A DNA stretch of 64,000 nucleotides from Papilionanthe hookeriana x Papilionanthe teres (GCA_022702705.1 CM040430.1:16253310-16317309); one strand, 5' to 3'. Positions 45,868 to 58,381 are shown, numbered from the stretch's first letter. The notes: generated by a model not told the origin, from the letters alone. Numbers and translations: made by a program.

Positions 45868-46727
45868 TTTAAGATTTGTTTTAATTACAACAACAACAAC
45901 AACAAAGCCTTAATCCCACTAAGTGGGGTCGGCTACATGAATCCTTTTTCTCCATTGTGTCCGATTTAGTGTCAAATTTTCGTTCAATTCTAATAAATTA
46001 AGATCATTTTTTATGCGATAAGCCCGAGTTTTCCTAGGTGCTGCCTCTGCCTTTCTTAACATAAGTTGTATTTAAAACATCTACTCTCCTAATCGGATCA
46101 TCAGGTGGTCGACGTTTAATGTGACCAAACCATCTAAGGCGACTCTCTCTAATTTTATCCGTCACTGGTGCAACTCCAACCCTTTTACGGATATATTCAT
46201 TTCACATTTTGTCTCTAAGAGTAAAGCCACTCATCCACCTAATCATTCTCATCTCGGCGACACTTAACTTAACATTATGCTTCTCTTTTAAAGACCGACA
46301 TTCGGCACCATAGAGCATTGAAGGTCTCACCACCATCTTGTAAAATTTTCCTTTCGATCTAAGTGGTACTTTCTTATCACACAATAGGCCGGACGCATTC
46401 CTCCACTTGACCAACCAACTCTGAATTCTACTATTCACATCCCCATCTATATCACCATCGCTTTGAACAATGGACCCAAGATATCTAAATCGTTCACACC
46501 TTTTAATAATTTGATCACCCAAAGTTACACTTGCTTGTCACTAGACCTACTATTACTAAAATTACATTCCATGTATTCAGTTTTAGTTCTACTCAAACGA
46601 AGACCTTTAGACTCCAATGTAGACCTCCATAATTCAAGTTTTTCCTGGACTTTTTCTCTTGTCTTATCCACAAGGAGGATATCATCAGCAACAATCCTAG
46701 AAATATTTAAGATTTGTTTTAATTAAA
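45868..46727 (-). mobile_element. 5'-truncated RTE-type LINE with 20-bp target duplication
   Basis: TTTAAGATTTGTTTTAATTA occurs at 45868-45887 and 46708-46727, flanking 820 bp. On the minus strand the body opens with ADDILLVDKTREKVQ (reverse transcriptase ADD motif). It continues SKGLRLSRTKTEYMEC, YLGSIVQSDGDIDGDV and AEMRMIRWMSGFTLRDKM, and ends with the common plant RTE 3' end (complement of CACTAAGTGGGGTCGGCTAC) and a (TTG)n tail at 45888-45905. Only the last part of reverse transcriptase remains. One frameshift near 46530 is visible. The perfect duplication implies a fairly recent insertion into the LTR. Confidence 0.92.
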
Positions 46728-47808
46728 ATATAAAAAAAAACACTTGGAAAATTAAGACTTCTCTAGACCAAAACACTTCTCTCATCTCACGATTTATGAC
46801 TTCTAAAACTAAACCTCTGCAACAATAAGGAACTTGGAGCATGGTGGGCGGCACGGCCATCGTCGTCGACAAAACTTGAACCTACTTCGACAAAACTTTT
46901 TAGAATTAAATAACGAAGCCATAGGACTTCGAGGTAGCTTGCACTAGTGCGACATAAATCCTCGACTCTTCGTTAGGCATTTGCATTGCAAATTAAGCCC
47001 TAACAGGTCTTAGGATTCGAGGTAGTCGTCAGATACGACAATAAACCCTCACATCTTCCAGAGTTATTTGTTTGATTTTATCATACAAATATAAGCCTAA
47101 TTAATTAAAATTGGCGAGATTGAAATATCAAATAAACATTAGGACTTTCCTAAATTCGAAGCGAAACAATAGGATAGTCGGGAAATTACCGAAGTTCACT
47201 TCGAATCGGTGATTTCTCCTACCTTTCTTCCTTTGGATTCACAAAACAAAATGTTCCAAAATTTGATCCATTCCTATTGAAATTCCAAAATTCAATCTTT
47301 GAAAAACTTAAACTTTGAAATTCTTGAGAGCGGAATTATTGGTTATTATCGAGAGTTTTCTTAGGTGATTCCCATCACTTGAGATGTAATTAACTATAGG
47401 GGCTTGCCCTTATAGGGAATTTTAAAGAACCCGGAGTAATATAAACCATGTTTAATGTTTTCATATTAAGCGGGGGAAACTTGTCGGCTTATAAAATTGG
47501 TTCGCGAGACCAAACGGATGTCACTAATCTTCTAGTTTATTTAATCGAAGCCCCACCATCGAGCGGTGTGTCTATCCTTAGGGATAGATACACGGTTTGT
47601 GGTGCGGTGCTCGTTTATATAAACTATTTGGGATGTGAGATCGGTTTAATCTCATATCTTAAAACCTTCGAATTTAAAATTATTTTCGAAATCAAATACT
47701 ACTTTTCAAATTATTTATTTTAATTAAATTAAAAATTCGTCGACATGATTTACGTTAGGCGACCCCTCTTGAAATAAAACACGACCTAAAAATATGCGAA
47801 CGGGATTT

Positions 47809-47826
47809 ACGGCGACTCCGTGGGGA
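47809..47826 (+). promoter_or_regulatory. Copy B primer binding site, tRNA-Arg type
   Basis: ACGGCGACTCCGTGGGGA lies just after the LTR. It resembles the tRNA-Arg-type primer site TGGCGACTCCGCTGGGGA used by Ogre/Tat elements. It lacks one base at the CTG, in line with the CTG anomalies of this copy. Confidence 0.6.
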
Positions 47827-48330
47827 ATATTCCTCTCTCCATTATAATCGAATAATTCTGCTTTCAAAAATCGGTAGTGTATCCATGTCCCTAATGGATC
47901 GAACTACCCTTCTTTCCGTTGGAATACTATGTTCATTTCTATCTTGAACAAGTATAGCCGACATTCTCTCGGATTTAGGAGCCATCTGTTTAGACACCCC
48001 TAAACGAGAGAGGTTCGAGATCCTTTTACCTCATTTACGAGGTGGGGTGGACCCCGATAGGTGTTAGTTTAGGAATGATCCTTCGAGTCGGGAAGTCTTG
48101 CTTAAGACTTTCTTTTCCTTTCCGACTCGAATCGGATTCCTTACCTTCTCTACACCTTTGAACATTCCGTTCTAAATAAACGAAACCCTCTGATAAGTGA
48201 TTCTTTTAACAAATGATTCTTTTTTATAAATACATGAACAAAGAATGAGTTCGGACTCTTTTCAATTCCTTTCTTTTCGTCACGAAGAAAAGAAGCATAA
48301 CTTAGGACGACAACCGAGAATCTACCTTGC
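47827..48330 (+). other. Copy B leader
   Basis: Non-coding sequence between the primer site and gag. No feature recognised. Confidence 0.4.
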
Positions 48331-48333
48331 GAA

Positions 48334-51300
48334 ATGGAAGCCCCGAAGCGATTTTCTCCTTCACCGACGGATCTGGACTTCGTATGTCATAAGGATGAGA
48401 CTTGCCAGACAATGGGGTCATCCGATTTGGACGAGGATTTGAAAACACGAACGTCGAGGTCACCGACGTCTCCCTCTTTGCAGCGACGAACAAGGTATAC
48501 GAGGCGAGGAACCACGCGCGAGTTCGACCTTGGGTCGACCCGAGGTTTCCTCCCTGCGAAGGGTCCGAGCTAGGAGAATGCTGCTTGTCCGCGGGAGGAG
48601 CATTCTCACTACCCCCAGCTGGTCTAGTTGTTTACGCACCTACCCGACTTACGCCGAATCGAAGGGGAAAGAAATCCGGAAGCTATGGTAAACACTGTTA
48701 CCGTGGAGGGTACGGATCTTCTGTAAGACCTTCGTCTTCGAAATCGGGTCCGGTTCGAAGATTCCGTCGGCTGACAAAGACCCGAAGAAGAAATAGAAAT
48801 AGAAGGATCGCCGGGGAAGCCGGAGGCTGCTGAGATTGCCTTCTGGAGGAAATTCCGGAGTTGCCGGAATATACACCGCTACCGGAATATACACCATTGC
48901 CCGACTACATACCACTTTTGGGAGGAAGCGGGTTCCATCCCCTCTCCGCCGCGAGAGGATGAGGAGAATGTTCGAAAGATTCTTTGCCGCATTACCACGA
49001 CCCGCATACTACAACGATAGCCGCAAGAAAAGAACTAGAACTACGCCGTTTGCTCGGCTGCAAACTTTGGTAGAAAAGGCTAGCAAAGAAGGAAAAGCTG
49101 CCCCGTGTCGGAAATTCTACGAAGGATAGGACGGGTGCCGGTCGAAATCCCGTCTTGGGCCCCGAGTAGAACCCGCCGTCATGATAGAAAAGCCGAGCAA
49201 GAGAATGAAGGCTAGCCGCTTGTCGTAGTATCGGGATTACGGATTAGGGAGGATACCACCTTCCGGCATTTGGCGACGAGACCATGCGGTCCTAGACCTT
49301 CTGCTGCTAGAAGGATGGTGTGGCGTCCCACTACGGGGCGAGTTGAGATTGAAACGAGCGGCCGAGAAGAAAGTCTCGCCGGGAGGCTTGAATCCGAAGA
49401 AAGCGCTCTTGCGATGAAGGGGACTCGTGAAAAAAGGACCGGCAACCATCGCATGACAACCACGAGATGCACGAAAGCTCCGCTAGAAGATGCCATGGAA
49501 AAGTTGAGAACCGAGCATCCGACGGTTGGCAAAAGAAAGAGAAGAAAAGTTCGGAGATGAGATCGACTCATCGGAATTCATGGACAACGAATATGCGAGA
49601 AATCAACATGGTTGAGACACGAGCTTCATCATCTTCTCGAGGTGCTCCTGCGGCGCGGAAGAGAGGAGCCGGAGCGATGAAGAGACGGCTTCGGGAAAAG
49701 GACGACACGATCGCTCGAATGGCGAAGAGGATGGAAGAGATGGCCATAGCTGCGGCCACTCTCCAAAGTCGAGTACGACCACATAGAGAGACACCCCCGA
49801 AGTCATTCACATCGTAGACGGAGGGAAGGAGATTACATCCGTCGATGGGGATGACCGGTGAAAAAGGATACAACACAAAGTATGATCCACGAAAAGGATA
49901 TCAAGAACTTGGTAGAGCGAGCGGAGTGCGAGAAGCCTCAGCACGATCGAAGAACGGGACATCTATTCGGACGGGTAGACCTTGCCGGAAGAATTCGACG
50001 ACTGTCCGATACCGAAAGGCTTCGTACCACCTCTGTTTAAGACCTTCGACGGAGCAGGGAACCCCGACGGCATGTTGCACACTTTCGTGCCGGTTGTTGC
50101 AATGCGGCGGGAGCGATGCGCTACTCTTCCGACGGTTCGTTAGCGATCTGTCGGGGATCGCCTTCGGCGGGTATGCGGAGTTACCCGACGGATGCAGTGA
50201 AGACATTCTCGGAGCTAGAGAGCCTCTTCATTAAGCGATTTGCGGAGCTCGGCACCACATCACTATAGGTGATTTAGTGGTAGAGAAACAAAGGCCGAAT
50301 GAAACTCTAGTGGATTACATACTTCGATGGAGAAATTTAAGTATGAAGTGTGAACCACAAGCTGCAAGAACAACATGCGGTCGGCATCTTGCTTAAAAGC
50401 ATTCACGGCCGATAGCACTTCTCCTCGAGGGATTCCTTATTAAGACTTTTGAGAAGTTGTTAAGCAAGGCGGAAGCTTGCAAGAAGAGGCGAAGCAATTA
50501 AGTTTTGCCGACAAGACGGACGAGCGAAGCGGTGAAGACCTTCGAGAAGAAATGCGGGATCGTTGCGGCGGTTGACAAAGGCGAACAACCGATGCTGAAA
50601 TACCACCGAGACGGCGCGGCAACCACAACAAAATTACCGGCAACCCCGGTCCGGCTATCGGTCGTCTCCGCGGTATGAACAACCGTCTCGTCCGCAACGT
50701 ACATTGAGGGAGCTTCGAGCGAGAGAATATCCGTTCAAGAATGAAGCGATACCAAAGATGTTCCGTAGCTTAATGAAAACTCCGAGATTTCCAGTGCCGG
50801 AGCCCGAAAGACCGGAGGAAGTCAACAAGAAAGGTGATCCCGACTTTTGCCCCTACCATCGGATGCTTGGGCACAAGATAGAAGATTGCATTACCTTTAA
50901 AAGTTGGCTCGATGACAACCTTCGGAAAGGAAATATAACAATCCCGAAGGAGTACATGAAGGAACCCCGGAAAGGAGGTTCCGTCGATGTTATCTCAGCC
51001 GATCCCGTCATCCGATAGATCCCTATGCAGCGACGATGGATGGACTACGCACTGGACGAGATCTTCGAAGAAGATTTTAGACAACATCCGAGCCGCTTCG
51101 GTGCGAGCTTCGATTCGAGTTCGAGACACGTTAAGCCGATCTTATCACTTGCGATAGAAGAACCACCTCGACGGGAGACAATCGAAGAGAAGAAGAAAAT
51201 TGACGAAGAAGAGGGGACCGAGATTCCTAAGGCTAGGCTAGGGGCTGCTTATCCTAGGATAGTTGTTTCGATTCGGGGGAGAAATCCCTCGAACCTCGAT

Positions 51301-51900
51301 TTTGTATGATTATCTGCTCACTTCGGTGGGATCATATAATGATAAGGGTGATGGCGTTGGCTACGTTTTGATTTGTTTCTAACGATTACGTAACTAGCGA
51401 CAATCCGGGCGTCGATTTCGATACCAACAACAATTCTCGAATCATACAAGATCTCGACGATCAAAATGACGAAGAAGACATCCATCGAGGAGGCTACGAG
51501 AGTTCGACGAGCAACGGATCTATGCGTGAGTTTCGAGGAGCTCCGGTTACGATAGAGTTAGAGCCTTCGGATTTGGAAGATAATCCGGAAGAGCCGGTCA
51601 TTCCGATTCGGGAGGAGACACGAGCAAACTCGACACTAGATTCGGAAGAAATTACGAAGTCGACCTAAGAAGTGGAAAAGTTCTACCTCCGAGAATGGGT
51701 CCGAAAGACAAAGGAAAGCGGGTGGTTGTTCAGAAGAACCAACCCCGGCGGAAGACATACCCGTTCGAGAAGAAGCGAGACGCATGGAAACAAAGTGGAC
51801 TACGACGTGCTAGCCCATCTTAGGAAACTACCGGCCAAGCGAGCATTTACGATGCTCTCATCTTATCGAAAGGAGATGAGAGAAGCTCGATCGAGGCCTT
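48334..51900 (+). pseudogene. gag: Copy B gag, many frameshifts
   Basis: N-terminal region from about 48334 includes a proline-rich repeat (PEYTPLPEYTPLPDYIPL, about 48857-48912) and a coiled coil (REKDDTIARMAKRMEEMA, about 49700). The gag core is readable across frames: LPEEFDDCPIPKGFVPPLFK near 49982, GDLVVEKQRPNETLVDY near 50270, and CPYHRMLGHKIEDC near 50850 in the clean frame 50704-51018. An acidic tail reaches 51900. Frames change every 100-400 bp. Many changes fall where copy A has CAG or CTG, so they may be consensus errors. Confidence 0.75.
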
Positions 51901-51915
51901 ACTTGATCCGGAAAT

Positions 51916-52402
51916 TTGCTTAGCTCGAATGGCGGAGATTCCTTAGATGAGGTTTGCTCGTTAAAGGAACGACGAGGTGTTACCTTCACGGACAATGACC
52001 TACTACTTGGGACGGCGGATCACAACCGACCGTTGTACATTTCGATTACAATTGGGAAGTTTACGCTCTCCGGAGTATTGGTGGATCCGGGAGCATCGAT
52101 CAATATAATGAGTCTTCGAACACTAGCATACTTGGAAATTGATGCTCGTGAGCTCGAGGCGCGACAAAATGTTATTAAGAGGATTCGACCGGAAAGGAGA
52201 AAGAGCCCTCGGGTCGATAACGCTGCGATGAAGACCGGTGACTTAGCAAAGACAACCGCGAAATTTCACATAATCGATTCGAAACGTCGTTCAACGCTTT
52301 CTTGGGCCGACCATGGATACATGAAAACGAGGATGGTACCATCATCTCTACACCGGTGCATCGAAGTACTACGATGGAGGGGAACGGTGCATCGAAGGTG
52401 AC
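51916..52402 (+). pseudogene. Copy B aspartic protease
   Basis: LGTADHNRPLYISITIGKF then GVLVDPGASINIMSLRTLAY, with DPGA near 52088. The later part drifts out of frame, where copy A reads FHIIDSETSFNALLGWSW. Confidence 0.75.
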
Positions 52403-53150
52403 TTGCGACCATTCTCCGTACATGAAATTGGAATCCATGAAGATGCGGCTTATTATGCACGCCGAAGAAAACAATCTTCTCCGGAGATACGCGTAACAAA
52501 TGAAGCAAAGAAAGTTCGAGACAACGAAGAACACGAAGTTCTAGTCCAACGGTCACTCACCACTCCCTTCGGAGAGATGGTGAAGGTTTCTCCACGACTC
52601 GCATCCGAGGTCGAGGCGGGGACGAGGTCGTGGTAGAGACGCTAGGACGATTGGACGGAGGAAACCGACCATCGATGTTGATTGGGATGATAGTTACGAA
52701 GAAGAAAAAGAAATCGAGCAAGAAGCGGCGACAATAAGTCGAAAGAAGCCGCAATACAAGATCTCCCTCGAAGATGAAAAGAACGAAGAATACAAATCGA
52801 TGTACGAGAAGATTAACCACTACGTACATACTATGACCCTAACTCCGATCCATTCTAATAAGATCGAGGGTATGGAGGTCGAGAGGTACGTAGTGACGGT
52901 GCGAAGCCGATCGAATTCTACCGTGGTGCTTCTTCCTCAAAGCGAAAATAATGTACAATTCGAAGATGTCACTTCATCGGAATTAATGGAATTACCTTTT
53001 GAGTGGTACTCTCCATGTGTTCGAAATTTAATTCAACGTGGTTTCTTACCTCGACAATGGACAAGAGGCCGATCACAACATTTTGAAAAGTTATGGAATA
53101 ACTCCGGTCGTCCTCCGATTCGAAGTATGGACTCGGATTCGGCACGGTAG
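52403..53150 (+). pseudogene. Copy B protease-RT linker
   Basis: Matches the copy A linker (RPFSVHEIGIHEDAAYYA, then YEKINHYVHTMT, then SSELMELPFEWYSPC) across several frames. The Arg/Gly tract is displaced by a frameshift near 52620. Confidence 0.6.
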
Positions 53151-53435
53151 GGTCGGTTGACGATGCTTGAATTTTGCTTGGTTGTCACTTGCAAGTCCGA
53201 TAAGCTGCATGGAAACTACGGACGAACTCGAAGATTTACAAATTGGAGACGCTCCACGAGAATTCGAAGAAGAAATTAAATCCATGATAGATGAGTTAAC
53301 GGAAGTTAACTTAGAGTACTAGCGAAGAGCCTAGACCTACCTTTGTTAGCTCCTTACTCGATAAAGAAGACTCCGAAGAAATAATCGAGTTATTAATGGA
53401 ATTTAAAGATCTGTTTTGCTTGGAGCTACGATGAA
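53151..53435 (+). other. Degenerate stretch before copy B reverse transcriptase
   Basis: Equivalent to 36172-36580 of copy A. It is acidic-linker-like in pieces, with no clean frame. Confidence 0.4.
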
Positions 53436-54720
53436 ATGCCGGGATTAGCTCCGGAGGTTGCGGTCCATAAGCTAGGAGTGGATCCTGCTACATTCCGGTC
53501 GGACGAGGTCCCGAGAAGAATGCGTCTAGAAATCGAACAACAAGTCATAGCCGAAGTTAAAAAGCTAATAGACGCTAAATTTGTCCGTGAAGAACAATAC
53601 CCGACTTGGTTAGCCGATGTGGTGCCGGTCGAAAGAAGAATGGTCGGATCGGAATTTGTGTGGACTTCGAGAGATTTAAACGAGGCATGTCCAAAAGATG
53701 AATTCCCTCTACCGATTCCGGAGCGATGATCGATATTGCTTCGACACATGAAATATTCTCATTCATGGATGGATCTTCGGGATACAACCGGATAAAAATG
53801 GCTCCGAGAAGATGAAAAGCTTACGGCATTCGAACGCCGATCGGAGTATTTTGCTTACACGGTGATGCCATTCGGAGCTGAAGAACGCGGGAGCGACTTA
53901 CCAAAGAGCAATGACAAGAATTTTTGATGATCTCATCCACAATCGAGTCGAGTGCTACGTGGACGATGTCGTCATCGAAAGCAAAGTAAAGGAAAACCAC
54001 TTGTATGATTTGAGAATTGTTTTCGAACGATTAAGACAATTTAACCTTAAGATGAATCCCTTAAAATGCGCCTTCGGCGTCACCTCCGGGAAATTCTTAG
54101 GATTCGTTGTCCGACATCGTGGAATTGAAATCGACCGGAGAAGATTAAAGCCATCTTAGAAATGCCGCCTCCCAAAACCTTAAAACAACTACGATCTTTT
54201 CGAGGAAGTTGGCATATCTTCGACGCTTTATCTCGAGCACTGTCGAGTAGGTGTCGGCCTTTCTCGGCACTAGTTAAAAAGGACGCCAAATTTATTTGGG
54301 AAGAGAAATGCCGGAAGGCCTTCGAAGACATTAAACAATATTTAATGACACCTCCTGTCTTAGCGACCCCGGTCTCGGGTAGACCGGCGATACTTTACAC
54401 CGCGGCTTTAGATGACTCTCTCGGAGCCTGTTGGCCGGGTCGATGATGAGGGTAAAGAAAATGCTCTTTACTACTTAAGCCGTCGTTTACTTCCGACGGA
54501 AGTAAGGTATCCCGCAATTGAAAAGCATTGTTTGGCCACGATCTTCGCCGCTCGAAAGCTCGGGCACTACATGCTTTCTCATAAGGTCGACTTGATTTCG
54601 AAGTTTAATCCATTGCGATACTTGATGACTCGTCCAACACTTTCAGGCGGACTTGCCGGATGGTCGATGATATTATTGCAATTCGATATAACTTTCGTGC
54701 CTGCGTGCGCGTAAAGGGAC
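53436..54720 (+). pseudogene. Copy B reverse transcriptase and first RNase H
   Basis: MPGLAPEVAVHKLGVDPATF and RMRLEIEQQVIAEVKKLIDA open the domain. SRDLNEACPKDEFPLPIPER, then MPFGA-like and GATYQRAMTRI follow across frameshifts. The catalytic YVDD is at 53956-53967 (ECYVDDVVIESKVKENHL). RNase H: FIWEEKCRKAFEDIKQYLMT, AILYTAALDDSLGA and VRYPAIEKHCLATIFAARKL. Frames break near 53725, 53810, 53875, 54150 and 54435. Confidence 0.82.
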
Positions 54721-54759
54721 AAGTCTTAGCGGACTTCCTCGCGGCACACCCTTTGCGGC

Positions 54760-55310
54760 CGAATCTCCTCTCGATGACGATGCGCGGATGAACAAATAAT
54801 GAACCTAGAAGACCTTGACGATCGACGTTGGGAATTATATTTTGACGGAGCATCTTCGGCACACGAAGACGAAGAATCGCAAGTGATAGTGCCGGTAAGG
54901 CGGGAATCGGGCTAATCTTTATAACACCGGAGCGGGGGATGTTAAGATACTCCTACCACTTGACGGAACCGTGTACGAACAACGAAGCGAGAATACGAAG
55001 CCCTCATAACGGGATTGGAATTAACCATTCGAATGGGGATAACGGACATCGACATCTACGGGGATTCACGGTTAATCATTCGACGGATCGCCGGACGGTA
55101 CGGAATTCTAAAGCGAGACTCGAACAATACTTCCGGTATGCCATACAGTTGTTGGAACAGATTCCAAATGTGACGATCTACAAAATTCCTAGAAAAGAGA
55201 ATGCTTTAGCGGATGCTTTAGCCGTCTCGCAAAAGAATTTGCATGTTTGCAAGATGAATCGGTGGAAGTGTCGGTTCACGGACGTCGGGTCCTATCACGG
55301 CTCGACATAG
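54760..55310 (+). pseudogene. Copy B second RNase H (archaeal type)
   Basis: WELYFDGASS near 54829, TEPCTNNEA near 54963, GLELTIRMGITDIDIYGDS near 55015-55065 (GDS retained, unlike copy A) and ENALADALAVSQKN near 55198. Several frame changes. Confidence 0.78.
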
Positions 55311-55387
55311 ACACGATACACAAATCGGCAAAGAAAAAGAATCGGTTGCGGCGGTGACGGAAAACACGGAAGATTGGCGACGGCCGA

Positions 55388-56620
55388 TTGATGAACTACA
55401 CGCAAACGGGAAAGCTACCGGACGATAGGTCGGCGGCTCATCGGATCGAAAAGAACTCGTCTTACGCATTAATAAACAACACATTATACGGAAGGTCTTT
55501 TGATCGAATGTGGCTAAGGTGCCTAAGCGGGTCCGAGGCCCGTGAAATTGTTAAAGAGGTGCATTCGGGACTGCGTGGCGCTCACCGATCGGGTCCAAAG
55601 ATGAAGATGAAAATTAAAAGACTAGGGTACTACGGCCCTCGATGATGACCAGCGCATGAAAATCGCCGAGAGCTGTCACCGATGCCGAGTGCGCGGAGTG
55701 GTTCTACACCGACCTCCGAATGTGCTTGCACCCGACAATTGCGTCGTGGCCATTTGAATGTTGGGGCACGGATATAGTGGGTCCGATAGAACCACCATCT
55801 TCGAAAGGACATCGCTTCATTCTTGCGGCTACGGATTACTTTTCCGAGTGGGCGAAGCCGGTTCCACTTAGAGAGTGAAAGCACACCACGTCTTTGCGGT
55901 TTTCGAGAACCGAGTTGTCTACCGTTTCGGAGTGCCGCGCGGGATCATCTCGGATAATGGGTCGGCATTCGAAGCACACAAATCAACAATTTTGTCGGGA
56001 GACACGGAATCGGCTGGCGATACTCGACAATTTACTACCCGAGAGCAAACGGCCTCGGCGAGGCTTTTAATAAAACTCTCGTTCAAATCTTAAAGAAAAC
56101 CTTGGACGATAATAAGAGAAATTGGCACGAGAAATTGTTAGAAGCCTTATGGGCCTACTGGGACAACCTTCGGAACTCCTACTCGAAGCTACACCTTACG
56201 CTGCGGTGTATGGGTCCGAGGCGGTGTTACCTTTAGAGGTTCGGCTTCCTTCACTCGGAATTGCGGTTGCGAAACAAGATCACGACGAAGAAAACGCCGG
56301 ACTACGACTCGAAGAATTAGAAAGCTTGGAAGGGAAAAGACTTGCGGCGCAACGGAATTTAGAACTATACCGAGCTAAAATGGTTCGAAGCTCATGACAA
56401 GGCGGGTCCGCCGAGAACCTTGAAAGTTGGTGACTTAGTTCTCGTTCTCGAGACCTATTCTTGCACACGCGAGATAGGAGGAAAATTTGAACCCACTTGG
56501 GAAGGACCGTTTGTGGTTGAAGCGGTATACTCGGGAGGTTCCTACCGGCTAGTGAATTGCCGGGGAGAACGACATATGCTTCGATCAACGGACGATACTT
56601 GAAAAAGTATTACGCTGCAC
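55388..56620 (+). pseudogene. Copy B integrase
   Basis: Zinc region (EIVKEVHSGLRGAHRSGPKM near 55550, CHRCRVRGVVLHRPPN near 55675), core with WPFECWGTDIVGP near 55750, PRGIISDNGSAF near 55937 and ANGLGEAFNKTLVQ near 56050, and C-terminal domain KVGDLVLVLETYS to RGERHML near 56570. The DDE residues are recognisable although the frame changes several times. Confidence 0.8.
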
Positions 56621-56907
56621 GATGTTTCGAAGGAATGAATTCTTCATCCCTAAGAAACACGGGCAAAGTAATTACTTGTGATTGGGTCCGAACCCAAAAA
56701 TAATAAAATGTGCTAAAATAAATAAATAAATGATAATAAAGTTTTCCTCGTTTTCTTCTCCAAATCAAAGTCCCTTTTATGATCTTATCCTACTTCATTA
56801 CTGTTAAAATATAAGAATAATAAAAAATGTATCTTTAATAAACATTTTCTTAATGTTCTTGTTCTTAGTACAACCCCCGATCCTTTTCCTTGTCTTTTCG
56901 CGGGGAA
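56621..56907 (+). promoter_or_regulatory. Spacer with candidate splice acceptor before the copy B AlkB-like ORF
   Basis: Contains ATTGGGTCCGAACCCAA (also in copy A) and TTCTTGTTCTTAG ending at 56868, 40 nt before the ATG. Conservation of the acceptor between copies supports use in a spliced message. Confidence 0.4.
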
Positions 56908-58381
56908 ATGTCGAACGGGCGGTTGGTCTTGAACTTTAAGAATGGCGTAAGCCTTGCACTCGATGAAAGAGGGTGAAAGATGGAGCGATAATCGAGATTG
57001 ACTCGGATTTCGCACCGGCGGAGCCTACGATACGAGGAAAGTGAGCGGGTCCCGGTTAGCGAGAAGAAGCTGCCGGACGGACGGTGATGAAAGTGGGTGG
57101 CCCAAGCCACCGATCCAACAACAAGAAAAGAAAAGCAAACACCGAAGAAGACAAGAAAATGAAGTCCGTAGTCGCTACGGCGGAGGGCGGGCTTGTCGGC
57201 GCCGCGCCGCGGAGATTCGAAGTTCGGAGAGCTACTCTCGCGGCCACGCAACGAAGAAATAAGAATCGCCGTATCCGTAAGATGTTAACAAAACTAGGCT
57301 GCGGACCGGCGCGACGAGACAATTGCTAATGCCGGCACATACACTTCGAGGACACCGGTTCACCGGGAACACGAAGAAAGGAGGCCGGCTCCTAGAATAA
57401 CGAAAGAACCGGGGAGATCTCCGGAAGATCGGAAGGAAGAAGGCTACCACGCCACCGGATAGAACCACCGGCGGTGCATGACCTTGTTGCGGAAGCGACC
57501 CGGGGGATGTCCCGACGAGGCATCATCCACGAGGAGCCGAGGTATGCGGGGGAACGTGAAGGGATTGAACCATATATCCCACGATATGTCACGAGGCCTC
57601 GCCATCTGCGGATCATTCCGGAATACGAGCTGGAGAGGATGCGAGAATGTTGAAAAGAAAACTTTCGAATACTTCGAGAGAATTAAAGGAAGAAGAATCG
57701 ACATACTAGAAGGCCTCGAGCTACACACGACGTATTCTCGGAGTATGAACAACGGCAAATCGTGGATTGTATCCGGGATGCGAAAAGAATGGGCCGAGCG
57801 AGGCCGCTCGAGGAAAACACATACTCGGAACCCGGAGATGGATGCCGGGGAAAGGAAGAATCACGATACGATGCGGATGCTTGCTACGACTTTCTTTGAA
57901 GACGGGAAGGAAACCCACCGGGAATACTCGCGTCATGGGCGAGTAGATCCGATGCCATCGGTTATCGAGAGAATGGTAAAAAGATTGATAACATGGAGAG
58001 TGCTGCCGGCGGATTGCATACCCAATAGGCTGCATTATCAACATCTACAAACGGGGTAGTTGCATACCCCCACATATTGATCACCACGACTTCGTCGGAC
58101 AACTTTACGCACGGTCTCTTTCTTGAATGAGTGTAACATCATGTTCGGATGCGACCTCGGATAGCGAGGCCGGGTGAGTTCGAGGGCCGGTAAAGATACC
58201 TCTACCGGTGGGTTCCGTCATGATGCTGCGAGGTAACGGAGCGGATATCGCAAAGCATTGCATACCGGGGGTGCCGGTGGAGCGAATCTCGGTTACTTTC
58301 GGGAGGATGGACGACGATAAAATACCTTACCATTTCCGACCGGACCCGGAGCTAGAGAACCTCCGGCCTTACGAGTCGTGA
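56908..58381 (+). pseudogene. AlkB-like (ALKBH9/10-type) RNA demethylase ORF of copy B
   Basis: ATG at 56908 (MSNGRLVLNFKNGVSLALDE), then a basic linker with KKRKANTEEDKKMKSVVAT and RRNKNRR. The AlkB-like part starts near 57655 (FEYFERI, ILEGLELHT) with the conserved Trp intact (RRWMPGKGR), then RVDPMPSVIERMV and WRVLPADCIPN. PPHIDHHDF (HID at 58073-58081), LPVGSVMMLRGNGADIAKHC and RISVTFGRMD follow, ending at TGA near 58379. The Fe-binding residues remain. The second Arg of R-x5-R reads Gly. Several frameshifts occur, one beside SCIINIY, the same site as in copy A. Confidence 0.82.

Larger units (their letters stand above)
39575..47802 (+). repeat. Copy B 5' LTR, unusually long
   Basis: 39575-40460 aligns with the 3' LTR start at 60934 and with copy A's LTR. 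47265-47802 aligns with the copy A LTR end. Between them are about 6.8 kb with no counterpart in copy A: Pro-codon-like CCCAAA text, a GC-rich block (41700-42760), AT-rich sequence and a LINE. It is either a true 7-8 kb LTR that is deleted in A, or a 1.4 kb LTR with a nested insertion. Confidence 0.65.

Noticed and set aside
47487..47660. Open frame after the GGCTTGCCC phrase considered as a conserved host gene
   Set aside because: The same sequence occurs inverted at about 25450-25620 as part of the copy A LTR, so it is LTR sequence.
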